Positions 12,556 to 24,180 of a stretch of 64,000 nucleotides of DNA are shown here, one piece after another. Each line of letters starts with the position of its first letter. Position 1 is the stretch's first letter. Under the pieces are notes generated by a model that was not told the origin of the DNA, made no database searches, and saw only the letters and a list, made by a program, of their open reading frames with translations. The DNA comes from Schistosoma mansoni (taxonomy: Eukaryota; Platyhelminthes; Trematoda; Strigeidida; Schistosomatidae): NCBI RefSeq assembly GCF_000237925.1, contig NW_017386034.1:946299-1010298 (forward strand), given 5' to 3'. The translations under genes and the position numbers were made by a program.

Positions 12556-12601
12556 CACCTTGCTGACGAGTGCCAAGTAGCACGAAACCCGTGTCCAGCG
12601 T
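12556..12601 (+). ncRNA. Hammerhead ribozyme, plus arm
   Basis: CTGACGA (12563-12569), stem II with loop AAGTA, GAAAC (12584-12588), then GTGTC followed by CAGCG. This is the mirror image of the ribozyme at 12239-12284 and has the same weak stem I. Confidence 0.65.
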
Positions 12602-12649
12602 TTCCTGTTGACCACCTCCAACCACCATCTTATCTCAATATATTTTACT

Positions 12650-14069
12650 GCCTAAAAACTTCTCATTGGTTCTTGAGGCTTGAGTATAATGAACTTTATT
12701 GTAGATAAAATATATGAATTTTAACAACAATTTACAATCTGTAACACTTTAAAATGTTTTATTTTAATGGTACTTTCGTTTAACCTATACATCATATTTC
12801 ATAGTTCTTGTACATTTAATAAAAATGAACAATTTTCTTTTAATGAAATTAACCCGACTGATTAATGATTTCATTTGGTTTAAGTGAGTAGATATCGAAC
12901 CAATTAGTTTCCATGATAAGTTAGTAAAAGTATAACCATTTTATTATTTTAAAAAAAAAAAAATGTTGCAGCCCTCAGGGGAAATTAGATTCTTTTTTCA
13001 TCATGTTCATCAACACATTCTCTTCTTTTTTTTGTTCTCACCCCCCAATACTCCCCCCTTTTTTATTCATAAAATCCTGAGAAAAAATAATACAAAACAT
13101 AATTGGCACATACATATTCTATCAGGAAAACGTTTCTTAAGTTGTGTAAGGAAAGGAAAAAAGATGATAAATCAAAATCAACTAATTTAGTTGAACAATC
13201 CATTTTATTTATTTCTTAATTCTTCAATGTTGTAATCAGTAGTTCTTTCTTTCTTTTTTTTATTATTTTATTTACTTAAAATTTGATAATATGTAGACTA
13301 AATTTCATTGTAATTAAATTTACTTTTAAAGCTTAGTCAATAGCATCATTGAAAATCGATAATATTAAGCTAAAGCAAGCAGGCAAATAAGCGAGCTAGC
13401 GAGCGAGAGAGAAAGGGTTTATGATAAAGAAAAGAAAATTGTGAAGTGTCCATTGTATCTGAATGAAATCACATCCAATAAAAAGTGTTGTTTATATAAG
13501 TGACTATTCATTGTTATCATTTGTATAATGATCATGAAACCAAAACACACTTCATGATATCCTAGTATATATTATTATTATTATTATTTAAATTCATAAG
13601 TGGTTGATTATTAGTTTGATAATGATTATCTCTGAAGAGATATTCTCTTATTATTTGGTTACAAGAAAAAAAAATTATTGAGAAAACTAGTTAAATAAGT
13701 ATATGAATGATGATTACACCATGAATAATAACATAATATTTCAACATAAAGTAGGAATGACAAAATGTGCAATACACGTAGACAAAGATACTACTCTATT
13801 ACTATCATCTACAACTTTTCAACAAAAAAAAATTATAAGCTCACTTCAAATATCAATCGATTCTGATAACTTGGTCAACATTTTTTTACCATTTTCTAGT
13901 CAAATTAATTTTCTTTGTATATGTGGCTTAATTGTATAAGTGGTAATACTATGCTTGTTTACTATCACTAAAAAAAACTGAGCTAAATATTTTTATAGTA
14001 AGTGGGGGAGTCAATGTAAATATAGGAGGAAAAATCGTCATAAATTATGAAACCTCTCAGATGAATAAA
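12650..14069. other. AT-rich DNA, nothing recognised
   Basis: Homopolymer runs of A and T and a short CAAG/CGAG-like repeat near 13380 are present. No gene is supported. Confidence 0.4.
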
Positions 14070-14198
14070 CATAAATTAATCGTTTAGTATTGTTTGTTTG
14101 AATCTTCCCATCGATGTGTTAGGACTGCAACTGGTCAGTCTCTAATTGGCATATGTGCATACTGCGCGTATTGCCTCGATATAGCTATCAGGACTCAG

Positions 14199-14253
14199 TG
14201 GCCGAGCGGATAACGCGATGGCGTTCGAAGCGAAAGGTACTGGGTTCGGGTCA
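14199..14253 (+). promoter_or_regulatory. Internal pol III promoter of SINE (boxes A and B)
   Basis: TGGCCGAGCGG (14199-14209) and GGTTCGGGTCA (14243-14253) match box A and box B of tRNA genes of the Ser/Leu kind, with tRNA-like spacing. The segment cannot fold as a full tRNA and is read as a SINE promoter. Confidence 0.7.
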
Positions 14254-14281
14254 CAGAGTGAACATCAACTCTGAGATGCAG

Positions 14282-14334
14282 GTACATCCAGCTGACGAGT
14301 CCCAAATAGGACGAAACGCGCGTCCTGGATTCCA
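14282..14334 (+). ncRNA. Hammerhead ribozyme (Sm-alpha type), intact core
   Basis: Stem I ATCCAG pairs with CTGGAT. The core is CTGACGA (14292-14298) and GAAA (14313-14316). Stem II is GTCC/GGAC around CAAATA. A short stem III leads to the GTC triplet, with predicted cleavage after 14324. All invariant core bases I know of are present, so self-cleavage is expected if it is transcribed. Confidence 0.9.
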
Positions 14335-14375
14335 CTGCTAGTCACTATCCATCTCTGCTTACCATAAATTAATCG

Positions 14376-16275
14376 ATTTACACAGAACGACTTAATAAAT
14401 ATTCCTCGTTGTATTCAAAATACCAGTTCGTATTAAGTGCTTAGAGGAGAACGGCGAATAACATTGAATCTAGATTTCTTACTGATTAGTAAGATTTATC
14501 TCAAGTGTTAAAGCTAATGTTAGTAATACAGTTCGAACTCTAGTCTTCCAATGTCGTCTAGTGAATCAGTTTGCTACCATTCTACTTATTTCTCATTTAG
14601 GATAAATGAGGTCTATATAACAATGTTTTATCTATTATTAGCCAAATCAGCGAGATTTTCTCACAAGATTAAAATGAAAATCATATAAAACAAGAATCGG
14701 ACAGTCCTTACTTCTTCAATATTCGCAACAGGCTAAGCCCAAGGTAAATGAAATTATTCGATAATTTAACATCCTAATATTTGGATTGTAATCATTCTTC
14801 TTCAACAGAGCTAAATGTTACAAACACACTATTACATAAGTGAATAATTTTGTTGGTGGGAAAAGATCGGTGAATATTTATTGTTAAAAAATTATCATAG
14901 AATCTAAATATTTCGTTACGAAGAGCCAAAGAAGCTCATGCTGTCTATTTATACAAATCAACTGATTGTATTCATTTAATTTTGGGAGAAAGTTACTAAA
15001 GTCTATTTTATATAGCCCACCTACTGCTTTAAACAGCTAAATCGCTGTGATTTTTTGATGATGAAGTAGTTTTGAAACATTTACGTATTAGTAGATAAAC
15101 ACATTAAGATCATACCTGTCATATATAAATAAGAACACGGCAAAGTTGGTCAGTTTACTAATGAAAACTGGATCTTACAATGAAGTGAGTAGTTTTCTAT
15201 GAGTACCACAGGAAGCAGCCCCGTGAAAGTTTTCCTGAATGATATAAAATATATCCACTAAGTCGTGTACAAGTACAGGTATCCGCAAAAATGAATACAT
15301 TTTAAAATTTTAGTGAGCGTATTCCATTATTTGATGTTTGCGATGTCTGAAACTTCCTTATGGGACATACCTATACCAAGAGAGTATATCATCTGTTTCG
15401 CAGCGAAATACTTCAGGAAATCATTGGGGTAATAAGTAAATCAAGACGACAAATTATGGTGCCTCTTTAACCTTTCTCCTAAAATGAAAACAACATTGCG
15501 TAAATATATATTTTTACAAACTGCTTTTATTTCATTTTCCGAGCTCATATATGTAAATGTGATTCGGGGTTTCACAAAATAGGTAGTTATGACATATTTA
15601 TGCTCTGCTCACAGAAATCTGTGTTCTAGGATAAAAAAAGTTTATTCTATTATACTGGATATTATACAAGGAAATTAACATATCCGTTTGTCAAGTAAGA
15701 TTCACTATTGTGATAATAACCGTTAAGCATAGAGGTACAGCGTTATACCAGTATCTATGGTTAACGGAAAATAATTATGATTTATAATTCATGAGTTTAC
15801 TTAAGTGAAAGAATAAAAACTACTAGTTAGGAAAAGTAATGCTAAATAGTTTAAAGGTATTTGACTGCATGCACCAAAAAATCGTAATAATGAATTTAGA
15901 AGCTGTAATATATTGTAAGTTAATTTATTGTATGACGTTAACTGGTCTTGTAGTTATAAATGACCTTAAATAGCACTATCTTTTAGTTTTTCTTGGAATT
16001 TTCAAGCTTTTAGTACTCATTAATTTGTTTAGTCAAACAATTTTTCGATATATTCTAGTCTCAAGTCTACAAAAAGTTCATTTTCTCTATGGTGGGTGAG
16101 CTGGACACCCAGAGTGACAATTTTCTATTACTGGGTGCTGATAAAGTAGTGATTATTGTCCATTGTTAAGTACCTAGAAGAGATAATTACTTAATATACT
16201 GATGAAAAGCAGCTATTTATTTTGCTACAAACATCCGTATACAAGTAACAACAACGCTGTCTTATATAATGTCGT
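14376..16275. other. AT-rich DNA, nothing recognised
   Basis: No supported gene or named repeat. Confidence 0.4.
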
Positions 16276-16308
<33 letters not shown>

Positions 16309-16526
16309 NNNNNNNNNNNNNNNNNNNNNNNNNNNNNNNNNNNNNNNNNNNNNNNNNNNNNNNNNNNNNNNNNNNNNNNNNNNNNNNNNNNNNNNNNNNN
16401 NNNNNNNNNNNNNNNNNNNNNNNNNNNNNNNNNNNNNNNNNNNNNNNNNNNNNNNNNNNNNNNNNNNNNNNNNNNNNNNNNNNNNNNNNNNNNNNNNNNN
16501 NNNNNNNNTATATATATATATATATA
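16276..16526. repeat. TA microsatellite interrupted by 200-N gap
   Basis: (TA)n lies on both sides of the N run 16309-16508. The gap has the round default length of an unsized assembly gap and probably reflects an unresolved TA array. Confidence 0.9.
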
Positions 16527-16944
16527 AGATAGCATCACGAACTAGGTTTCAGTCCATCTAAAGTGGCTAAAAGTATGAAAAGTGAAAATCCGCCAAAAAT
16601 ATCGAGTTAATTGACAATAAAAACCAAGAAGGTTCTCACTGAATATTGAGGCGGTTGTTTAAAAAAACGATAAGTTTCAGTCCCTTTTATATTATAAACT
16701 AGATATTGTCAAAAGTATATTTCTTTACTGAAATCGATCTACTACATGACATTAAGAATCTTAAAAAATTATATACCTAAGTAGTCATAAGAAACTGTAA
16801 GTTCTGTGACAATTCAAATATTCCATTAACGGATCAAGATATATCAGTCAACATAATTTATCAAACAGTAACTAAAATCAGTTTGGAGTTAAATGAATGC
16901 TAGTTATTAAATAAAAAATGTATTTAGATGATTATGTATTGAAT

Positions 16945-17062
16945 GGTGGAGAAATTCAAACACTTCACTTCTACCCGAAGTTTGTACTGATGATGTCGTT
17001 CAGAAGGACGATGAAAGCTCCACGACCAAACAATCCAGCTCAGAGAACAAAACTCCATCAAA
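16945..17062 (+). repeat. Retroposon 3' fragment with hammerhead-like motif
   Basis: The sequence ends TCAGAGAACAAAACTCCATC, the same end that is found inverted at 4250-4317. At 16987-17017 it shows CTGATGA, a six-pair stem (TCGTTC with GGACGA around AGAA) and GAAAG, which resembles the minimal hammerheads known from Penelope-like elements. Imperfect flanking repeats (TATTGAAT and TATTCAAT) suggest the insertion ends. The family assignment is uncertain. Confidence 0.45.
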
Positions 17063-18860
17063 AATTAAGTATTCAATTTCTATTCATAAAATGATACATT
17101 TGGTGATAGATCATAAATCCATCTAAAAATAAAATTCTGAAATGAAACAATTAAATAGGATTAGTTTTTCAACGATTATTCAACGGATATTGAGTTTCTA
17201 CAAAAAAAAAAAAGAACCACACTTGAAACAAATAATGATCCGTTGCCAGAAATAAACATTTCAAATGTATATTTATTCTGTTCTACCGGGTAAAATTAAG
17301 TACATTCGGTTTCCTTATACGGTATGTTCTTATCTCTAACACTAAATATATGTAAATATATGAACTGATAAAACCATAAACTTCTGTTTAAAATCATTAT
17401 ATAACTAAAATAAAAAGTGATTTAATGTAGATTGACAGTTGTATATTTTAAAAGTGTTTTTATGCCTTATGTTAAGAATAATATCTCGTTTATTCTCTTA
17501 ATTTCTATGAAACCATGTTATTGATGTTATGTTATTCATTATGAGATGATTGACATTTAATTAAACAATATCATAATCATGACTAAATTTCATCTTAGGT
17601 GAATATAACAATAAATAGTAATAGTGAAAACAATAATTGTAATCATCATAGTAACAACACTAATAGTAATAACAATAGTTATTACAACTCTAGTTAAAAT
17701 ATCTAAGAAGTTGATTATCTAATTTGGATCCTAGTTTAAGTCAATTCTTTTTTTTATTACTTATTTATCTAGTTATCTGATTACTTTACCTACTTGTTGG
17801 AGATAATTTATTCTACTATCTATTTAAGCAGATATAAACCTAAAATGTAAAGAAACTACGTATATATATATATGTATAGGTGTATGTATAGCTAAAGTTG
17901 GCTATGAATAGTAAAAATAATATTCATAATAATAATACAGTATACATATATCAGCATGTATGTAATTACATATGTTTGTATATATGTAACCTTAATTACA
18001 TGTAGATAGAATTTGTCTAGTGTTAATAATTTCCCTTTTTTTGTGTGTAGGTCACAGGTTTCCTGCTCGTATAATTGTTTCTATCTCATAAAATTATCTA
18101 TTCTAAAAAATTGTACTTTGTGTAATATGCGTAATATATATATATTTGTATAAATGTATAGATGTATTACACACTATTTACGCACTAAAACTATTACACC
18201 ATCTTATTATAGAACAATGTTAATAGACGAAATTGAAGAATTTGACCGTTTTGGATGTTATCCAGATTTATTATTTAATTGACCAAAATGTCAACTAACA
18301 GTGGGTTATATATATATATCGAGGAAAAATACATGTACCTACACATACCTATGCCCATATCGGATATATACTACTGTTTTCTGTAGTAGATGCATCAGAT
18401 AAGCGATCAGGTGAATAACGAAAAGTCAGTTGAATACTTGAAATGGATAAAAAAAAAGGATGTATATAAAGATATAGATAGGAAACAAATAAATACAGAA
18501 TATAATAGGTACTTTAATCATGCTATTAACATTTAAAATATCTAAGTATTACGATTTAAACTGAGGCAATCATACTGGAAAGAATAGATAGTAAGAAAAT
18601 TGAAAGGAAAACATATTGAGTCTCGCTAACAGTGAAAATGAGGAGTAACACTTCGTTTTCGGATAAATTAAATATGCTCAACATTGACAGGAATTAAATA
18701 GTGATTTGTTAAATAAGATATAATGAGATGCATCTACATTGCCAGAATTTATTACATGTGAATATCATAGAATGAAACACTTTAGAACATGTCGAATTAA
18801 GTTCGAAAAACACAAATGGAATGAGTATAGCTATTAAAGATAATAATAGATAGAAATGTA
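17063..18860. other. AT-rich DNA, nothing recognised
   Basis: Short TA and AAT runs only. Confidence 0.4.
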
Positions 18861-19345
18861 ATTGAACAAAGTTCAGTGAAGAAAATGTTTCTTTCTGATG
18901 GGATCATTCACTAAAAGTGTAAAATCATATTTGCTATGATTTGGAAAATATATTAATTTATTGAGAAAGTGTTCGGAGATTTCAAATATCACAAGNNNNN
19001 NNNNNNNNNNNNNNNNNNNNNNNNNNNNNNNNNNNNNNNNNNNNNNNNNNNNNNNNNNNNNNNNNNNNNNNNNNNNNNNNNNNNNNNNNNNNNNNNNNNN
19101 NNNNNNNNNNNNNNNNNNNNNNNNNNNNNNNNNNNNNNNNNNNNNNNNNNNNNNNNNNNNNNNNNNNNNNNNNNNNNNNNNNNNNNNNNNNNNNNCTTGT
19201 GATATTTGAAATCTCCGAACACTTTGCAGTGTAGTCTTCTATTTCTCAATAAATTAATATGTTTTTTAAATCAATGCAAATATGATTTCACACTTTCAGT
19301 GAATGATCCCATCAGAAAGAAATATTTTCTTCATTGAACTGTCTG
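18861..19345. repeat. Large inverted repeat flanking 200-N gap
   Basis: About 18868-18995 and 19196-19345 are inverted copies of each other. The innermost 30 bases (ending ATCACAAG, beginning CTTGTGAT) are identical. The match weakens outward, and the right arm carries about 16 extra bases near 19225. The N run 18996-19195 sits exactly at the centre. Either a true long palindrome or an assembly fold-back is possible. Confidence 0.8.
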
Positions 19346-20615
19346 TAATTGGTATTAATGACCAAAATGGTTTCTTTCATTATTTGGAAATTACTTTCTA
19401 TTATAAGTTATCATTAGCTAAGAATGATTAGACATTTTACACTTATTTCAGGACTGTTTAAGAAGCGTTAGTCAAAAAAACTCTGGCGCTTTCCTGAGCT
19501 GCAGAGGGCCTAAACAAATAAATCTAGTTCAGGATCTTATGCTACTGAAACTTATTTACAATTTGAATAATTCATTTCAAATTTGATCAGGTAAATTATC
19601 TAAATAATCAAACTTCTAACAAACTGCTTATATCTATAAAATCAAACACATTTCAACTTAGTACTGCACTACTCATATTTATATTATTCGCTAACCGGAT
19701 TTGATTGGTTATAGTCTCTTGTTAACAGAATAAACTTGTGTTAGATAAGTGATGTCATGAGACAAAGGCAAACTAGAATTCATAATGTAATAAAAATCCT
19801 CTAAATGTTAGAAAAGAAAAAAAAACAGTAAAACATGGAGCGACAGATGATCTGTAAAAACTGAAATACATCACGCGTCAAATATACTGACTATAAACCG
19901 ACACTGAATGGAATAAAGAAAAACTATTATGTTTGGTTACTTAAGCTATCATATAGTGAATCTATTCGAAATCTATGGCCTTAGGTCAGTTAAACATGAG
20001 AATACATATTGCTGAAATCAGCGGTCCATTTTTAACCTCTTTTTAGTCGACTTATAATCCAGAAATTAAGAGGTAGAAATCAAGGATATTTCTATTACTG
20101 ATTTCGATTAATTGACAACAGAATCTGTTTCATTTATAGACAATTCAATAATTGAATTAATATATTCATTATCACCAAATATATATTAGCTTCATTCCAT
20201 CATGTCTGGTTAGGGAATTCCATTCAAACTTTAAAGCTGACATTGAATCAAACACTAAATAATTTATAAGGGTTATATAAATGTACTTTCAACTTATAAT
20301 TTCAATAATGTAAAATGCATTACACTTCTAATCACGAAAGTCGAGCGAAGTTTTCGAAGTCTCAAATATGGTGAATATTCTTAGTATAATTGTTTCCATT
20401 ATATATATAAGTTTAAGTAAATCCTTTAAGACAGGTCAAAAAGGCTAGACCACACTTTTAACTCGGCAATGTTTATTCAATATGACTTTCGTTTTAACTT
20501 AACAAGATTGTTACTCAGGGTAATATTTGTTTTATTTTCAGTGTGATATTTTACATAAAATTAGTTTTTCTCTGCGTGACATTTATTCAGGATAATATAC
20601 TTTGCTCCAGCTTAG
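19346..20615. other. AT-rich DNA, nothing recognised
   Basis: No supported feature. Confidence 0.4.
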
Positions 20616-21960
20616 CGTAACTCCACCTTTAGCCCTTCTAGGGCTAAAGCCGGTTTCAAGATCAATAAAGGAAGATGGTTGTGTATGGGGTCGGCAACTC
20701 CATCCCATAGAAAACAGACTTGCTAAAAAAACGCTAACCATAATAAACAAATACAACCATTTAGACTCAGTTGAAGAAAGAATTATTACGCCTTATTATG
20801 AAAGTCGAGATTGTTTGGAAGTCACGAGACCGATGCTTCTTCTAACAACCAGAGCAAAAATTAATCAATGTAGTCATACGAAATGTTCGGACGATGTGGA
20901 GGACCGGGAGGACTACTCAAATAGCTTCGGAAATGTGGAGACACATTATGGTGGTGTTCGGAACAAGTGAAATCCATTGGACATAAGCTGGACAGAAATT
21001 GTTAGATTCGGGAGAGATACTGCTGTACTTCGGTCACGAAGAGGGAAGTACTCCACACACTCAGAGAGTTGCTCTGATGCTGTCCAAAGAAGCACGAAAA
21101 ACAATTATAGGATGGGAATTTCATTGATCCAGGATCATCAAAGCATCCTTCAAAACAAAGATCACAGTGAATGTTATCCATCGTTATGCACCCACCTATG
21201 ATAGCAAAGAAAACGACAAAGGTCAGTTTTACCAGAGACTGCAACCGATCATAGCGAAGTGCTCAGGAAACGACCTGACAAATCTAATGGGAGATCTAAA
21301 CGTCAAAGTTGGAATGGGCAACACCGAGTATGAAGATATTATGGGACGATATTGACTGGGAGAAAGGAACGAGAATATTGGCAGATTTGCAAATTTATAT
21401 ACATTCAACAAAATGGTTATAGGCAACACAATATTCCCACTCAAAGCTACATAAATCTTACCGAGTCACACTACAGAGAACCAGATCGATCATACTTGCA
21501 TCACTAAATTATTTACAAGGTCAATGGAAGATGTGAGAACCAGGAGAGAGAGGAGCTGACATAGTTCCATATCACCACCATCTGGTTGTGGCCGAGATGA
21601 AACTGAAGCTAAAGAAGCAATGGACAACTGTGGAAACAGCGTTACGAAAGTTCAATACAGCCTTCCTTCGAGATACTAACAAACTTAATGAATTCAAGAT
21701 AGATCTCAACAACAGAGTCCAAGTCTTACCAGATCTACCTGAAGAAGAGGAAACTACTGTGGAAGATAAATGGAAAGGGATCAAAGAAGCACTAACTTCA
21801 ACTGACCAGGAGGTTCTGGGTAGCAAGAAGCATCATCACAAAGGATGGATCTCAATCGAAACATGTGAGAAGACTGAAGGAGGGAAGAACAGGAAGTCAG
21901 TAATTAACAACAGTCGAACAAGGGCAGATAAAAATAAGCATAAGCTGAATACACTGGGTC
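20616..21960 (+). mobile_element. Decayed RTE (SR2-like) LINE, 5' UTR and endonuclease part
   Basis: It starts with the element's 5' head (TAACTCCACCTTTAGCCC, then a GGGGTCGGCAACTCCATCCC block), which recurs at 44536-44672. The apurinic-type endonuclease follows in pieces, with readable stretches such as VIHRYAPT, DLTNLMGDLNVKVGMGN and YEDIMGR. Next is a linker region with KLKLKKQWTTVETAL and KHHHKGWISIET. Reading passes between frames many times, so it is an old pseudogene. The copy stops before the reverse transcriptase, where an LTR relic abuts it. Confidence 0.8.
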
Positions 21961-21964
21961 AGAC

Positions 21965-22225
21965 AAGCACAAATTACAGACTATCTCACTAAAATCTGAT
22001 AACCATACAGTAAACAGTTAATTGGCAAACTACCAATCAATTGTCTCAATCTTGACTGTTCCTTATGCAAATATCAGTTCATCTTCTCTGATTTCATCGT
22101 TCATGCATTTTCATACCAATTGCGCTTCATTCCTCTTCTTTCCTTATCGATCTTTTGCCAAAATACATTCTATGCCTGACCATCACTATATACTACTTAT
22201 GTGGATATAAGTAGACCATACCACA
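21965..22225 (-). repeat. Solo LTR relic, same family as miniature element
   Basis: This is a diverged copy of the 282-bp LTR at 4698-4979, from AAATTACAGACTATCTCA to the GACCATACCACA end. It lacks the outer part on its left side, where it joins the RTE relic. Confidence 0.75.
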
Positions 22226-24094
22226 GTAGAACATTGCTCATCCAAAAATTATACATAATGTTAAATTAATATTTCATTTTGTTACCAAGTGTGTAAAAGT
22301 GATTTTATGACGTCAAAATTTATTTACCTTGTGAAAATTATTACATTGAAATAGTTACCATCACAAGATAATGTTCTATATTTTTTATTATGATACATGT
22401 AAATAAATACGAAGAGTCTCAAATTTTATCATTATCATTATGTTCGTCCATAAAAGTACAAATGTATTTCATAGTATGAGTACCCAGTAACTACATAGAC
22501 ACTTACTAGATTAAATAAATGATTTGTATCAAATTTCTTAATGTTAACTTAAATATAACATGCAATATGTATACATCATTTTACTTATCGTATATAACAT
22601 ATATAATGGTAATGCATTAAATGTTCACTTTGGGGATTTCATATTGATATGCATAGATCAATGTTTCATAGGTTGAATCACTTGGGAACTCGTGGGTGTA
22701 TATTATCAAGAAGTCCCAAAATGTTATTCAGGGCTTCTTGGTTTTTGATGAAACCCTCGTTTATCCCTACTAATGACAAAATATTGCCATTAAATAAGAA
22801 TTCCAATTGAAAAGATCATGATATACATAGTTATTAAATATTTTATTACTTAGTAATTAGTAAGCTAAAGTATTGCATTCAAACAATAGATCAAAATGAA
22901 GTAAGATCGAGTTTATAATTAAATTTAAATCAACAGTCACTAGCTTACATAGCAATTCTTTCACTAATACTCTCGTGTTTATGTAATCCATGCTACATAA
23001 TTCTGTTAATAGTCAACGAAGACATTTATAAATTTCACTTTTTTGTCAAAAGATATGATTACGTCATTCATTATTTCGACTCTTTCTGAAGTTTAAATTA
23101 AATCATTGTCATTTTTCTTCAATTCATAGCCGACTGATTTCAACTCATACTTTTCTTTATTACCATTAATCTATTTTCAGTTGTTTCATTACACAATCAT
23201 CTAATGTTTGTTAACTCCACTAGTTGTAATCACTATCTCAATGTTCTGGAACTTTCCCTCCCAAACTTTATTTATATGAAACAAAATTGTAATGACGTTA
23301 TTAACTCTATTGAAATCTTCGCTACATCATTATACATATACTCATATTTAATCACCCTCGTATGTAAAAGTTTGCCAATATCTGTAATAACGTTGATTTT
23401 CAAGTATTTTAGGTTGTAAGCAGCTGATGAAAACCTAACGAAGTAAAATGAATTTATATTCTGCACCAGTCTTTATTCTTACTCTCTTTAAGATGTGATT
23501 CTTTCCACTTATTTCATAGCATGCACATGTCGACGTCATTGTTCTCTTAATGGTAACTCATGAATATCGTCTACAGAGTTATTGGTAAATGTTTTGAACA
23601 TAAACATAAAAGTAATAGGAGTATGATCGTTTGTTCATTTATTTCTCATATTCGTGGTCCATTTATTGTAAAGAACTTTATGGTGAATACCAGAATACAG
23701 TTCCCAACGAAACTGCATGTGTTTTCATTTGAGCAACTATCCTATATTTAACAGATACATTTAACTATGTGGAAAAAATGCGTAGTTTGTGAACACTGAA
23801 TACACCGTTTATCAATATGAATGAATGCACGTATTGATTAAGTTTCTCCGTGCAAATATTCTGAGATGTATCTTTGTTGATGAGCTTTATAAAGTAAAAA
23901 AAGAAATTTGCTAGAGATCATTCCTAAAAGTGATTAGCCATCTAATGTTATAAACCTGACACCAAGACGATATGCTTCATAACAGCATTACGCAACTTTA
24001 TTATGGAGATTAAGTCATTAATATCCATTACAGCGCAGGAATGGACGTAACTAAGTGAGTAATTAAGGCAAATATCTGTCGTACAGGAGTTCAA
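22226..24094. other. AT-rich DNA, nothing recognised
   Basis: A CTGATGA followed by CTAACGAAG near 23424-23443 was checked as a hammerhead but has no stem II. No gene is supported. Confidence 0.4.
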
Positions 24095-24180
24095 TTATGG
24101 CCTCAATAGCTCAGTGATAACGTCTTATACTGCGATACTAAATAAAAGTGGCTTGAATCCCTCGAAAAGCATAATTTCCT
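24095..24180 (+). repeat. SINE head relic (family-3-like)
   Basis: CAATAGCTCAGTGATAACGT followed by GGCTTGAATCCC resembles box A and box B of the family-3 SINE at 12464. No ribozyme follows. Confidence 0.4.

Larger units (their letters stand above)
12057..12649. mobile_element. Foldback hammerhead SINE (family 3) with 13-bp TSD
   Basis: The perfect repeat AATATATTTTACT at 12057-12069 and 12637-12649 brackets a 567-bp insert. Within it, about 12197-12387 (minus) and 12464-12642 (plus) are nearly identical inverted copies of a tRNA-derived SINE. Each has box A (TAGCTCAGTGG), box B (GGATCGAATCC), a hammerhead core and the tail CCACCATCTTATCTCAA. The left copy extends to a longer head ending GTGATCAATC, and part of that head sequence is repeated at 12074-12107. 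This SINE differs from the family-2 copies and from Sm-alpha. Any transcript through it could form a hairpin of roughly 180 bp. Confidence 0.85.
14070..14375 (+). mobile_element. Sm-alpha-type hammerhead SINE, complete, 13-bp TSD
   Basis: A 280-bp insert (14083-14362) is bracketed by the perfect repeat CATAAATTAATCG (14070-14082 and 14363-14375). The order is: leader, tRNA-like box A and box B, hammerhead ribozyme, short tail. The ribozyme segment matches, from memory, the Sm-alpha satellite/SINE hammerhead described from Schistosoma mansoni, apart from small changes such as CTGACGA for CTGATGA. This is the only simple, apparently full-length copy of this family in the window. It is non-coding and must be mobilised by the machinery of another element, presumably a LINE. 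Confidence 0.9.

Noticed and set aside
14190-14260. A tRNA gene at the box A/B site of the Sm-alpha copy
   Set aside because: The boxes match, but no acceptor stem or proper cloverleaf closes around them; they belong to the SINE.
16202-16561. Long reading frames across the N runs at 16.3, 19.0 and 28.8 kb
   Set aside because: They consist of unknown bases and TA-repeat translation (YIYI).
23424-23443. CTGATGA followed by CGAAG, hammerhead-like
   Set aside because: No stem II can form between the two motifs and GAAA is not present.
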